Assembly (NCBI GenBank): GCA_963169105.1
Contig: OY720641.1
Coordinates: forward strand, 78,381,496 to 78,445,495
DNA: 64,000 nucleotides
From: Ceriagrion tenellum
Taxonomy: Eukaryota; Arthropoda; Insecta; Odonata; Coenagrionidae
Direction of reading: 5' to 3'
Part shown: positions 12,210 to 24,200 of the stretch, one piece after another
Numbering within the stretch: the first letter of the stretch is position 1
Layout: the number at the start of each line of letters is the position of its first letter
Notes under the pieces: generated by a model
Seen by the model: the letters and a program-made list of their open reading frames with translations, nothing else
Databases searched by the model: none
What the model was told of the DNA's origin: nothing
Translations under genes and position numbers: made by a program

Positions 12210-13590
12210 TCGGAATGTATCAAGCTAAGAGATTGAAGGTATCCCGACAAGATGGGAAAGGAGAAATGCTATCTCAGCCTAAAAAAATATACAAATGAGG
12301 AAATTATAGACATCTTTCTATACATTAAATCAAAATCCATTGTGCTTGATGGGATGATGGGGTTTCTCTAGTGTTGTTACATCAACGTTGAAAGAGCTAT
12401 ATTGCTAAAAATAATCGCCTTTAAAAAAGTATTTTTGTGACTTGGGTTCACTGCGAGGTATCTGAATTCAAAGCGAAAATCATATTTAGGGATGTATTCT
12501 TTCTCGTCATGATATCTTGATATTTGATACCCGTCATGGTTATAACATGAAACGTATTATTTCATTTTAAGAGAAAATCTGCACTTACAGAATCGAATTA
12601 TTTTGAAAATTTACGCCTACGCCTTACGCCTACGTGCTATAAAAGAAATAAATCGATTACATTAATTTGTTCTCTTTTATCCATTGATATTGGTAAAAAT
12701 TATGCATTGAAAAGTTTTACGCAAATCTGTGCATAAAATTAAAGAGCGCTCCAACAAACTGTAAGAGGTGGAAATATTAATTTTATGAGTCTGTCCATAT
12801 GGTTGCTAGCTGAAAAATGCGTACTGAACCTCCAAAATGTTATCGCCCCAAATATAACACCACAGTTGTCACCAAGGAAAGGAACTCGTGTAGCTAGAGA
12901 TTTAGTCCGAGCGAATTCCATTTCTGTCCAATTTTTCGTCAAAAATATTGGATAGAGACAATATTCTAAATTTTTTGCTCAAATAAAATGCAATTTTATA
13001 TGGATCGGTTAAACCAATGTTACCCATATTGTGCGCTAACGCCCTCATGGGAGCGAAATAAGGGCGACTGGGGCTGGATCCTGACCAAGAGGTGCCGCAT
13101 GTGAATATCCGGGGATAATTAAACTATTTATCTATTAATTTGTGCTGAAAGTTATCTTAGAAATGCCGGAAAAAATATTCTACGACTTCCGTGACTTATA
13201 TTTCGTGACTATCTAGTATTATAATATACATCATTTTCTGAGTCATTACGTCCAAAAATTGTACGGCAGTTATGGTGATATGGCGTGGTACCAAACGATA
13301 CCTCTAGGCGCTTGGGGGTATGAAATTGAAATTTTAAGGAATCTTCAAACATTTACATGCTACTGTAGAAAATACTTAGTGTTTTACATTTTTACATGTA
13401 CCTTTTGAAATTAACTTAACATTTAAAAATCTGTAAAATATATTTAGATAAATTTATTCCCTAATACATTTAATAAATAATAAAAATAAACCACTTTCTA
13501 CATCTAATAAAAATGACTGCTTTCGTAGCTTCTTTCAATCACTGCCATGCGTTTTTATGGAGTGAAGCAGTCAATACATAACCATATTTT
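12210..13590. other. No recognisable gene
   Basis: AT-rich. Short direct repeats of CGCCTACGCCTTA type occur at about 12607-12628, and a GGTACCAAACGATACC motif at about 13287-13302 recurs in similar form at about 14140. Nothing coding recognised. Confidence 0.45.
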
Positions 13591-13591
13591 G

Positions 13592-13638
13592 GGTAAGCCG
13601 GGACTGGCCACAGATATCTTTACGGGGTCACCCGCACA
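13592..13638 (+). repeat. Short dispersed repeat, copy 1
   Basis: Matches 28239-28290 in order and strand: TAAGCC.GGGACT.GCCAC, a spacer, then TTACGG.GTCACCCGCA. A weaker relative appears at about 59463-59500. Probably the conserved end of an old unnamed element. Confidence 0.6.
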
Positions 13639-14197
13639 AATGAATGGTGGAATTTTGCATGCATAGATATTTTATTATGAATACGCAAGTGCGTAAGAAA
13701 TGCGGTAGAAATACCCAAACCTAACAAATTACCGCGTATACGATCCCCGCGTAAAAATAGCATGGGAAGCGCCTGGCAGTACCGTACGGTACCATGGAAA
13801 TGTTAATCATATTAAGTTCCGTGACCTGTAACCGGCATTTTTTTCTATATCATAGATACATATATTTAACTTTGAAGTCCCTTGAATAAATCTCATAGAT
13901 AATGGTAGTACTGGATAAATTAAAGCAAATTGGAAGGTCTGCACGCAAAAAAACTGTTTTTTTGAAATTCTTGAAAAATCACATATTTATAGTATCTAAA
14001 ATGACACAAAATGAGGTCCTACTCGAGCTAAATCTTCAATATCGTAGGCTAACATTTATGTTAATTTATGTGAAGTTTTAAAAAATCATTAAAATTTTGA
14101 AAAGTGCAAAGAAATTCGAGAATGGAAAAGCACTGCCTGCTGGTATCAAACGGTACCGCTGGGCGTCAATTGATTAATTCAAGCATATCTACTTGTT

Positions 14198-14345
14198 TTA
14201 GCTTTATTTTTATAAACATCCTGGTATGGTTGAATTTAGTCAATGATTTTGGACCCTTCCGTTGTGGTGCGCTTGGTCAAGATTTATGGCACGTAGGGAC
14301 GGTGGCTCGGAAATGTTTGGGAAACACTGCTATATACTAAAAGCT
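14198..14345 (+). repeat. Unnamed diverged dispersed repeat, copy 2
   Basis: Second copy of the repeat at 8192-8330, sharing GCTTTATTTTTATAAA, ATTTTGG, GGTGGCTCGG and TTTGGGAAACACTG blocks. Short ORFs across it have no recognisable product. Confidence 0.5.
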
Positions 14346-14703
14346 ATCATTTTGGATTATCAGATAGGGTTCAGTTTTCTTTGGACCAGAGAAAGCTCAT
14401 TCAAGGTCAACTGTAGGTACTCTTCTATATCTCCGCAGAGCTCCGGTTTTGGCCACGGCAAATTCCTCTTTTTTGTGTCGTTACATTATTTTACCGAGAG
14501 AGCCGAAAGGAAAATCTAAATTGCATATTTCACCGCGCGAATGGAGTATGCGTTGCAGTGGTGCAAGAGTTGATGGACGAAGCCCATTCCGGAGTCTATG
14601 AACAGTTATTTTATTTCATGCTCTAGGTCAATGGCGAAGTGAGTTATAATTGTGCGTGAATTCACTTCTTATGCATGCCTCAGTTATCTATGAGAACTGT
14701 TTG

Positions 14704-15285
14704 AAGAAATTGCTATGAGAAAAATCGGCCTGGACCGGGAATCGAACCACGGACCTTTGGTTTGCCGGACCAATGCGCAGACCACTACGCTATCCAGGCT
14801 TCCTAATTCCCATGGAAATTTTGGTGGATACAAGGCAACTAGATCTTAAGCCCTTGCGGTCCATCAAAGATGGCAACGCAAGGGAGAAGAGGACTTCAAA
14901 GAAGCCACAACCAAGAGTCAGTATCCTTCACCATCTCATTGGTCCGGCAAACCAAAGGTGCGTGGTTCGATTCCCGGTCCAGGCCAAATTTTTCTCATGG
15001 TAATTTCTTCAAAAAAATTCACCCGCCGTGTTTGAATTTCAAATGGCTAAGCACGGTACATGTGCTGGTGAAGGATACTGTCTCATGGTTGTGGCTTCTT
15101 TGAAGTCCTCTTCTCCCTTGGGTCATCTTTGATGGACCGCAAGTGCTTCAGATATAGTCGCCTTGTATCCACCGAAATTGCCATGGGAGCCTGGATAGCG
15201 TAGTGGTCTGCGCATTGGTCCAGCAAATCAAAGGTCTGTGGTTCGATTCCCGGTCCAGGCTGAATTTTTCTCATGGCAATTTCTT
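14704..15285. repeat. Composite tRNA-like fold-back (three units)
   Basis: The left arm (14704-14927) and right arm (15066-15285) are inverted copies of one unit. Each arm carries a tRNA-like sequence at its outer end: minus strand at about 14730-14801, plus strand at about 15188-15261. A 7-bp acceptor-like pairing GCCTGGA/TCCAGGC and a B box GGTTCGATTCC are clear. The spacer holds a third, 5'-truncated unit on the plus strand (about 14938-14990) followed by the same TTTTTCTCATGG.AATTTCTT flank. The anticodon stem TTGGT/ACCAA is present, but the base before the anticodon is C, not T, and the T stem is mispaired. I therefore read these as SINE-like tRNA relics, not working tRNA genes. Confidence 0.85.
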
Positions 15286-15683
15286 AAAAATAAATTCACC
15301 CGCCATGTTTGAATTTCATATGAAAACTGTTGTTCATGCGTAATTGTTCCCTCCGGGTGTACTTGAAAAACCTGACGACGTTTGGCTTCGCCTGCCTAAC
15401 CTCAGCGAGACCATTCCTTCGTCATCAATTCACATTTGATGTCGAGCTGCTGTGCATGCCGGAATTTATGACCCTAGAAACTTCTGCAAAACTCGAGCGA
15501 TTGCCATGGTGGTGGAACGGGGTGCATCGTTTGGTGACTTTGCCATAACGATCGATGTAGCAAGATACCCGAGATAACAAGACCTTGAGACAAGATATGC
15601 GAATCATCATGTGCTTTCGGTTTTGAATGCGTAAACAATTCTTTAATGCAGTTAAATTTGTTGAAATTACCTTAACTTATGAT

Positions 15684-16340
15684 TTATATTTTGGGGAACA
15701 CAAATACAAAACATATGCGGCACAGTATTAAAGAAACTAGGTTTAATTAAGCGTATAATAGTAGGGTTCTCGGATGAAAAAGTCAAAGAGAGATGCTGCT
15801 TCGCTTTTGTTAGGCCACATCTCGAATACGCCGCGAGCATTTGGGACTCTGGTAATAAAGATTCAACCTAAGCATTAATAAAATACGAAGAAAAGCTGCA
15901 CGCTTCGTTAAAAACTGCTACGAGCGAACATATAGTGTCTCACGACATTTAGAGGGATTAAGGTGGGAGCCCCTAGAGACTCGGAGGCTACTCGCTAGGC
16001 TTAGGTTGCTAGAGAAATTTTGAACTGGTGTATTTCAGAGCGACTCACTATTATCGATTATCATGACGCCTCACTACATCTCTAGCTCTGTCAAAAGCGG
16101 TAAAATAAGAGAGATACATTTCTGAACAGATAGGCACAAAAACTCGTTCTTTCCGTGCACAGTAAGCGACCACAAGAAAAACTGAGATCCAATAAATACA
16201 CTCCCATAATTCACGTCACTATTTCATCTCCCAAAACCTTATACCTTACAGCTTTACACGGCTGGTGACCTAACATTCTCTGCCACAGGCCCATGCGGCG
16301 ACTCGCTGAGTAGTTTTCAGAGGTAGAACACATCACAGGA
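15684..16340 (+). pseudogene. Non-LTR RT 3' end (CR1/L2-like), degenerate
   Basis: A 3' fragment of ORF2 plus 3' UTR. A block reading VRPHLEYAASIWD (about 15810-15850) is the classic post-RT motif of CR1/L2/Jockey elements. It is followed by the RWEPLE..RRL-like region and an FFPRTI-like end in shifted frames. Stops and frameshifts are frequent. After the coding end come the conserved GCTGGTGACC, CTGCCACA..CCCATGCGGCG and CTCGCTGAGTA blocks of the 3' UTR, shared with 46.9 kb and, inverted, with 48.96 kb. Not functional. Confidence 0.8.
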
Positions 16341-16344
16341 CCGT

Positions 16345-17380
16345 GCATTTTCCCTAGCTTTCGTTTTGGTCTAATATTGCCCGTGCGGGCTTAATAATCC
16401 TCTCCTGCTTCATTGTTATCTTCTAGGGGTCCTTTTTCTCATTTCCGCGTCTTTGATGTTCTTTTTCTGTCGCTTCCTGCTCCTTTTAGTGTTTCCAATA
16501 TCCTCCTCCATTCCTCTAGGGGAAGAAATTTACTCGTTGTGGGACCAATTTCATTCCTTTATTGTTTGCGTTACCCGTAGGCTTCCCCGAACGCGACCCG
16601 GCGAATCTGAAACGTAACCGGTTGGCTGGTCGACCTCCGATTCTTAGTATTCTCTCTATTTTTAATGATTTCCCTGTTATGGAGTTATTTTATTCTCTTT
16701 TTTATATATCATCTTTTTTATGCATGTTTAAGAGTTCAGACGTTTTCTTATTTTTAGGTTTCCAGGATATCGATTCTAATGGCAGACGAATTACTTAAAG
16801 CGTATGAATGTTTGTAACCTCGTTCGTCGTCTTGGTTGTTACGCATGTGGTATTAATGTATTGAAATTCCCAAAATTCATGCGGCTCTAGAAATAATAAT
16901 TCAATTGCCAAAATAAAAAAATAGACGAATCAACTAGTCGTTCGAAAGGTATCTCGTATTTAATGCATATGATTTGGCCAATCAGACATCATTTTTACCA
17001 GGCATTTTGTAGCTTGATTGCCGTTCATTTCATCTATGGAGGCAATTTTCAATTGTTTTATTGTCATCGAGGATTTTTTTCTGGTGAAAATGTTATCGAC
17101 TTTATGATGCACGCGCCATTTGCATCTGTGCCTGATGGATAAGTGCTTTGTTGCCTCTTTTCATAATTTTAATTGGCTCACGACCTAATGTTCATTTTAA
17201 TTAAAACTACTCTAATTCGCTGATAACTATAATGGTAACAAGTTTTATTTATTTGTAAATTATTACTTTATTTATATTTTTGCAATTGCCACAGGACGTG
17301 AGCCAGGCTTATAACCTAATGATAATACTTATCCCTAATGATGTGGGCCAACCTAGCGTGATATGGATGTTCCACTGAAT
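16345..17380. other. No recognisable gene
   Basis: Pyrimidine-rich near 16390-16560 and AT-rich after. An unrecognised 78-codon frame lies at 16562-16798. No repeat ends seen. Confidence 0.45.
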
Positions 17381-17386
17381 TCTGTA

Positions 17387-17716
17387 CAGTAAGTTCTCGA
17401 TTTACGTCGGAGATGCGAGTTGAAGAAGAGCGACATAAGTCGAAACAACGTAAAACGGATCCAAATATTCGTGATCACTTTAATCCCGCGATAAATCAAG
17501 GCGTGTGTTTCAAAATTTGTTTTTTGCCTTTATCCCGGAAAAATAGCTACTTCCGTTAGGATGATTATGTCTCAGTTATCAAAAAACGCAAGCATATGTA
17601 CATACGGCGTATTTCATTAGCGTTAATCTGGGAGAAATTTTCCGACGACCCTTGTCAGCACGGACGTAATATCGAACCAGACGTAAATCGAAACGACGCA
17701 TGCCGAGGATTTACTG
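17387..17716. mobile_element. 330-bp MITE with 7-bp target duplication
   Basis: The left end CAGTAAGTTCTCGATTTACG and the right end (ending TTTACTG at 17716) are imperfect inverted repeats of about 23 bp. TTCTGTA lies immediately outside both ends (17380-17386 and 17717-17723). The CAGTA-type end recalls pogo/Tigger or hAT termini. A 7-bp duplication fits neither exactly (TA for pogo, 8 bp for hAT), so the superfamily is open. The interior is non-coding. Confidence 0.75.
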
Positions 17717-17723
17717 TTCTGTA

Positions 17724-19179
17724 TACCCTCCACCGTACGTCCGTCTTTGTACCTTTCTTTGAGCACAAAGTCAAAATTTCGGTAAATCCGTCGAGCTCGT
17801 ACTTTATTTGAGTCAAATTATTTCATTTACTTCTTTTTTTGCATCGCTTGTGTGATTGGTTTTGAAAATGTGTCTTTTTGAATTAGAAATCGGATTGTGA
17901 ATATACGTATGCTCGAATTGAATTTTTGGAATACGCTGGGTACGCTATGTGAAACGTTTCTTGGGAAATATAATGGACAACTTCGGCCCATTAGTAAAAA
18001 TAACTTTGAGCTCGAGATTTTCCATTACCAGAATGACTTTCCTTAGTCATATTTTGTTCCTTACATTCTTTTCTGTTCTATTTGCCTGACAGTTTTCATG
18101 AACACCCTTTATTCTGTATGTCCAATGAATTGTTTTGTAAGTGACACAATATGAAAACGGATTTAAAATCTGTTTACCATGAAAGGAAAATTTTTAAAAA
18201 CTGCTCTCTCTTAGATTCTATAATTTTATTTGGACGATGTAAAATACGCTGATAGGTCTAGACTAGAAGACCTAAAGCCTTCTCATCCCATTTTCTGACC
18301 CGCCAAATAATTTTTCTCAACTCGTTTTTTCTCTTTCTTAATCAAATTTTACTCATCCTTGACTACATTGCGTTTACTCTCTTTATCTAATTTCACTGAC
18401 CAGAAACCTTTGGCTTGAAAGCTCTTGAAAGCATTCTCCCTTCTTATCCTTAACTTATCTTGGCAGAGATTGAGTTGTTAGCATCATTTTCATTCAAGTC
18501 CTTTCCATTCCCTTGATTTCTCATATATTTTCTTCTCTCTTTGACAACACGTGCCATCCATCTTAGTAATATTTCCTGTGCAATAATATTCAAGACGTTA
18601 AAATTACACTATTCCCCTTTAATTCCTCAATTTGTCATGGCTGATATCTTTACTTCAGCCTCTGAAATATATTTTTCTCGAATTCTGTGCCCCAATTTCA
18701 AGTCAAAACAATGCCTTAATTACGGTAAAAAATATAATTATAGCATTATGTATATTACTATACTCATAGTGATTATTACCGTAAAAAAGATGGATCAAAA
18801 ACTCTCAGAGCTTATTTTTTAAATAATAATGAAACTTTTACTGTCTTAGTCCTTGGTCTATCGGTCTTTCAGACTCATTTGGTACATAAATTTAATGTTT
18901 ACGAAAGATAAATATTAAAAATCATGATGATAATAATAACCAGACAATGTTTACCCAGGAAAAGTAAAAAAATAGTAATAACATGATACGCAGTATACAC
19001 GAAAACAGATTGAATACCCTATAAATTTCTAATGTACAACAATTACCTCTCCGTTGAAAATAATCGGAAACGTGGAATTAAATAATTATCTTTTAAAGTG
19101 TGATCCATATTGGCATATTTTTACATCCTCTCATAATTTTGAGCACATTTAAATAATGTTTACTTAAGACAAAATAAAA
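17724..19179. other. No recognisable gene
   Basis: AT-rich with many T runs. A 93-codon frame at 18541-18822 resembles nothing known and is low-complexity in composition. Confidence 0.45.
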
Positions 19180-19181
19180 TA

Positions 19182-20198
19182 CCATATTTTTCCGAATATA
19201 AGCCGCACTTTTTTTTCCCGATTTTGGGGCCTCAAAATTGGGGTGCGGCTTATGTTCGAGGTGCGGCTTAAATTTGAGAACTTCCTTAAAAAATCTAAAA
19301 AATGACGAATTTGAGCAAACCAGCCATTCGGATACTCGCGGACGCCAGCTAAACTCGCCTAAGTTACGGGGAAAATAAGAAATAACGCTGAAAATGGTCA
19401 AAATGGCGCACATTTTATTCATGTATCAAAGGATAATTTAGGTAGCATTGTGTCACAGTTACATAGGTAATGTAAGAACAGATATAAAATTATAATATCT
19501 TATACTGTAGGTAGTTCTTGTTTACAGGAGTTTCGGCTCACGCCGCTGGATTACAACTTCCGCCCTGGTTTGCAAGCTCTCGCTTATACCCGGGGCCAGG
19601 AAGAGGTGGGAGGAAGGGATGGGAAGGGAAGGTAAGCAAAAGCACAGCCCCTTCGAGGCCGACACCAATGAGGCGGATTGAGGTCAAAAGGACCTCAAGG
19701 GCCTCCGCCTCCCCGAAGTGCTCGTATTAGTTTGGTTACCCCAAACAACTGAGATAAGTGGCCGTCGGTCTCGCTTTCGCGAAAGACCTACCGCACATCT
19801 TTGTGGACCGAGAGAACCCGTTGCCCAAATATTTGGGATTAGGTATCTCTCTGGCTCACTTTACGGGTTGACGCCGTGCGGTCTGCCGAGGTACGTCCTC
19901 GAGTCGGGGACCAGCGGACCCATGGAGGGTCAATTCGGACCAATTCTGGTCAAAGCGTGGGTACATCCCTACTCTCAGTAGTTCTCGTCAACCCCTAGTT
20001 CTTGTTTACAGTAAAAATTAAGAATCAAACAATCAGAAAGTAAAATTCAAACCTAGTAAGTCAGTCAGCAGGACTAGAGGAGGTCACTATAGCACGCTGT
20101 ACTTTGGTATGGTATTAACTTTTTTCCCTGTTTAAGACCCCCAAAAAAAAGGGGTTGCGGCTTATTTTCGAGTGCGGCTTATATTCGGAGAAATATGG
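19182..20198. mobile_element. TA-flanked inverted-repeat DNA transposon, non-autonomous
   Basis: The left end CCATATTTTTCCGAATATAA, continuing into GCCGCAC, and the right end are inverted repeats of about 28 bp with one mismatch. TA lies directly outside both ends (19180-19181 and 20199-20200), the duplication typical of Tc1/mariner/pogo elements. The unit GTGCGGCTTA is repeated just inside both ends. No transposase frame is present. Without the nested insertion at 19528-19995 and its extra duplication, the element would be about 530 bp. Confidence 0.85.
19528..19995. mobile_element. 468-bp GC-rich nested insertion with 16-bp duplication
   Basis: TAGTTCTTGTTTACAG occurs directly before (19512-19527) and at the end (19996-20011) of this block, an exact 16-bp direct repeat. 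The block is far more GC-rich than its host. It has no poly-A or simple-repeat tail, no terminal inverted repeats and no obvious tRNA boxes. An 87-codon frame (19718-19981) has no recognisable domain. The long duplication implies insertion by target-primed reverse transcription or a similar staggered cut. I could not match it to a SINE, rRNA or snRNA that I remember. Confidence 0.7.
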
Positions 20199-20200
20199 TA

Positions 20201-21099
20201 ATTACAACACATATATTATGTCTACATAAAATAATATCAAGTCACACTGAACGAACGGTGACATGACTGTTTGGTCGTATGCACAACAATTATCTATTGT
20301 CACTTTCTCAGTTAAAAGGTTCTCGAAAATATGGAATTAAATAATTTTCATAATAATTTTTTTATCACCCTTCTTAATGTAGATTGCTTATTGAAAGGCA
20401 GGAAAATCTTGTGTTGATGCTAAATGGTTATTTATGCCAGTTGAGATTTTATATTCTGTCAATTTTTGCATGGGAAGGTAATAGTGCATTATATACATAG
20501 AGTAGTAGAAAGTTAATCCTAAGTGAATGGAAGAGAGTGCTCTGATTGCTCAAGACATTGCTTTCATAATATTAAGTGTAATCTCTGCTTCGTCGCTTAT
20601 GGAGAACCCAGATTCTCATCAGGCTTGCATTAAAACCTCGTTTAATCTTGCTCTTTTATTCTCTCGTAAAGCCTCCAATATCCGTTTCTTTCCCAGCCTT
20701 TCTCTCCGGAGACCCACGTTGTTGCCTTTCACCTTACCCTTTTTAATGAATCAGCAAATGGGGAACTTAATCAATGTTTCAGTCGTCTTAAGGAAGGGAG
20801 AGGCTAGCTGTGCAGTCTTGCTTACAATCCGCATTTTGAATTCCAATAATGGCCCTCTCGAAAGGATTATATGTCATCTCCTTCGCATGCTCTTTTTGTA
20901 GCACACAAGTGCAACCCTTCCCTGCATCCATATTCAAAAATCTCTTGAGGTTTCCCAGATTGTTTGTACCATTATCATATCCACCACTCTTAGAATTCAA
21001 TCGCTCATTCAATCTTAACGAGAAATTTCCAATCGATGCATTTACAAATGATATGGTGCGAAATCACCGGAAGGGGTGCAATAACACCAGGGGTAAAAA
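20201..21099. other. No recognisable gene
   Basis: Contains a 124-codon frame at 20527-20901 with no recognisable domain and strongly biased composition. I do not support it as a gene. No repeat ends seen. Confidence 0.45.
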
Positions 21100-21255
21100 A
21101 TTCGCCATGAAAAAAAATCATTCGACTTAACCGGGATTGGTACCCGGGTCTTCCAATTGTCGGTCTGGTGTGTAACTGGGTTACATACCTGACCAGCAAT
21201 TGGGAGATCCGGGTTCGAATCCCGGTCAAGGAAAATGATTTTTTTAATAGCGAAT
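21100..21255. repeat. tRNA-half fold-back palindrome
   Basis: Two head-to-head copies of the 3' half of a tRNA-like unit form an imperfect inverted repeat of about 155 bp with almost no spacer. The right arm reads CCTGACCAGCAATTGGGAGA, then CCGGGTTCGAATCCCGGTCA, followed by ATGATTTTTTT. The left arm is its diverged reverse complement. The B box GGTTCGAATCC is perfect on the right and mutated on the left. The 5' half (A box and acceptor strand) is missing from both, so no working tRNA is encoded. Confidence 0.85.
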
Positions 21256-24200
21256 GGTGTTTCATGTACCTTAAGTGTTAATTTTATCGAGCTAATCCGA
21301 TGCGTTCTGCGGGGTTTAAGGCAGTGAGTTATCATATTCCATAATATGCCGCTACAATAGTCAGAAACTTGCAATAGCTGTTATTTTTATATACTTGAGC
21401 AAATCTTACTTCTTGAATTCCATTCATAATTTTTGGAACGCTTATTTAGAGTTCCAAATCGTTGACCATAAATTTAATTAAAACTTAATTACTCGTAAAC
21501 TGCGTAAAAAGAATAATAATAATGATAATATTTATAAATGTTCTGTCGCAAGCCACCTAAGAACAATTACGTACGCTACAATAGTATAAGAAAATAACAA
21601 AACAAATTCGACCCAAAAATAAGAAAAAAAGACACAAAACTAATGTTTGAATTCCATAACCTTTAGGTTAACATAATTTTGCTGTAATCATCAAGAACAT
21701 GACACTTTACAATGCATTACAATGTTATTTATAAAATAAACAATTTACATTATTTATCTTTAAACAAGTGGTTATAATAGCTCGTTATTACAATGATACT
21801 TATAACATACACAATTTAAATGAGGTATTTTTGAACAAGTAATTATAATAGCTAGTTCTGAACAATGACAAACTATTATTTTTGCTTAAATCATTTGGCA
21901 GGTTATTCCACAACTTTATGGCACAAACTAATATTGAATGTTCATACACCTTACAATTCTGACTCCTAATTTTTGTTGTTCATTCAGTAAGTAGTCTTTT
22001 GCTAAACATTTCTAATAACCGGCTTCGTAATTACAACTTTTAAAATTTGTAGGAAACCAGTAGAGGTAGGTAGTAGAGGCTTGTTGTGATCGTGAGACAG
22101 AATATGGATGGATGGAACCGTTGTTTAAATTAAGGAACTGTAGGCATGGTTAATATAAAATATATAAAAACAATTTTCATCTAATCATAAATGTGTATAA
22201 AGATTTACAGAGCGGCTATGGAGGGCCATGAGTAATTGGTCATAATTTAGAATCATTTGCCATGACGTCTAGGATACGTCATAATTAGGATTACTCCGCT
22301 GAAATCATAACTTCTTTATGTAGTATTTGGCAAAACTATGTGGTACTTAGCAACCAGAAATTCGTCCCCGATCTGGTGCTCAGTTGATCTGTGAGAACAT
22401 ACTGCAAGAAATAAAGAACTCATGCAGTTTTGTGCCTGCTCTCCCAGTAGTCGTTTCTGTGCATAAAATTTACCTTTTTGTTAAACTAAGAGAATCATTA
22501 TTGAAACAAAAATATATGTAAAAGTGGCTAGTAAGATAACTACAACTAATTTACAGCTATCTGTATACCCTCTCAATTTTGATTTTTATATGAAACCTAT
22601 CCGTTATGGAGGCACTCCATGTGGGATCATTCCGTGAAATATCAGTCTAGCATAATGATTTATATCTCTATCGCATATGAAAGCTCTTCCACTACCTAAT
22701 CTCTTTACCAGTATTACAGTATACTTTTGACGAGGGATTAATACTCTAAGCTAACATAATGATGTCAGCGTCTCTTACTCCGTTCCGTGCCCTGTACTAG
22801 AGGAAGCCTACTCTAAACGACTCATCTTACTGTGTTAAAACTCAGATTTCTTCACTTCACTTTATATCGATTTAAATACCGTGTGGTCAAGGCAAGAATA
22901 ATCCTTCCCGTGAAGATTCTATCTAAGACGGTACAATTTTTTGCTCATAAATTGAATAACTATTTAAATTATTAATACCGAATTAAGTAGTATAGTTATA
23001 TAAAAATTGGCTTTCTTTAACGGTTTTAATTCTTTTTGCAAATCTGATTGAGATTTAAATACTTATTTTGCTTAGAATTGTAAACATCTGTAGTGTACTA
23101 CTCTAATGCCACTTTTTATTTGACAAAAATCAGATTTTTAAGTTGATAACCTTGTCATTTTGCCGTTAAATTAGTGGAAAACTTAATTTAATGTTTAGGT
23201 TTTAACGTCCAAATTTCCATGCGGAGTTAATCCAGCTAATGAAAACGGTTTTCCGGCTTTAGTGGCGTTTTCTCCGCTTTCCTATTATTATCAATGTTGT
23301 CAGCGCTGGAAATTGTAAAATTTGCCAAAAAGGGCTACATTTTTTTCTCTCATTACCTCTTCTAGTATGGGATTGTTGGTGGTTGAATGCTGGCTTGTCA
23401 CAATGGAGCTCCACGTCATTCTTTCAGGAAATTAAAAAAAATCAATCTGGCCTCTAGACGGATTTTTAGTTGAGTGCGCAATAGCGTAGCTAACAAAGCA
23501 CACGTCTCTCCCCAAGTGGATGCCATTCCTTTCTTTTCACCGTTTATTGTGTGGTTTAACTTTTTCGAAGTCCAGTCACGCTTTTCACTCTTACCTTTAT
23601 TTTATAAATTCCACTCGGGTTTGTTGCTCGGAAATAGTTTTTTTACTGGAACTTAACCTTGACAATGTAAGTCATTTCTTTGTTAAAGTAATGAAAAGTA
23701 GAATCTTCCTCCTTGACAATGCAGTAGGGTGTCCGAATTATCCAAATGCCGGTCATCTAAAACGTCGGTTGACCTAAAGCAAATTCACACACCAAATTTA
23801 GAAATAACGGTTCCTCCAGACTACTGGCCTGCGTGACTAGACTCTCATAGGCGTGTGAGCCTTCGCTTGTGATAGACTTGTTGTGACCTTCATTCATACT
23901 GTTATCAGTTGTATAAAAGGAAACGCGTAGCTCTTATTGTTTCTGATTGACTTAAAATTGTAAATTAGTTGAAAGAAGGACTTGTGGGTCAAGCTTACAC
24001 ATCAAAGGGTGACTCAATGGTTGCCCATGGCCACGAATGTGTTTGACGTGCACGGCAATGTTTTAAATGTGATTTTATACTTATTTAATTATTTTTCTAT
24101 CCAGCTCTCTATCTTTACTGCCAAGTAGACACGCACATTTTGATATGGCAATGCTGTTCTGTTTGATGTCCAATAATATTGCATGTTCAACTCAATGCTT

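Noticed and set aside
13786..13800. GTACCGTACGGTAC palindrome as a regulatory site
   Set aside because: A 14-bp palindrome of this kind is not strong evidence by itself, and no associated gene is present.
14730..15261. Functional tRNA-Ala-like genes
   Set aside because: Acceptor stems pair, but the position before the anticodon is C, the T stem mispairs, and identical SINE-like flanks follow each copy. I treat them as tRNA-derived repeats.
19093..19422. 109-codon minus-strand protein
   Set aside because: Its middle is simply the transposon terminal repeat read through; no domain.
20527..20901. 124-codon host gene
   Set aside because: No recognisable domain, no support on either side, and overlapping frames on the other strand; length is within chance for 64 kb.
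23722..23780. Tigger/pogo-type terminal repeat
   Set aside because: A CAGTAGG-type end is visible, but no inverted partner or TA duplication was found nearby.
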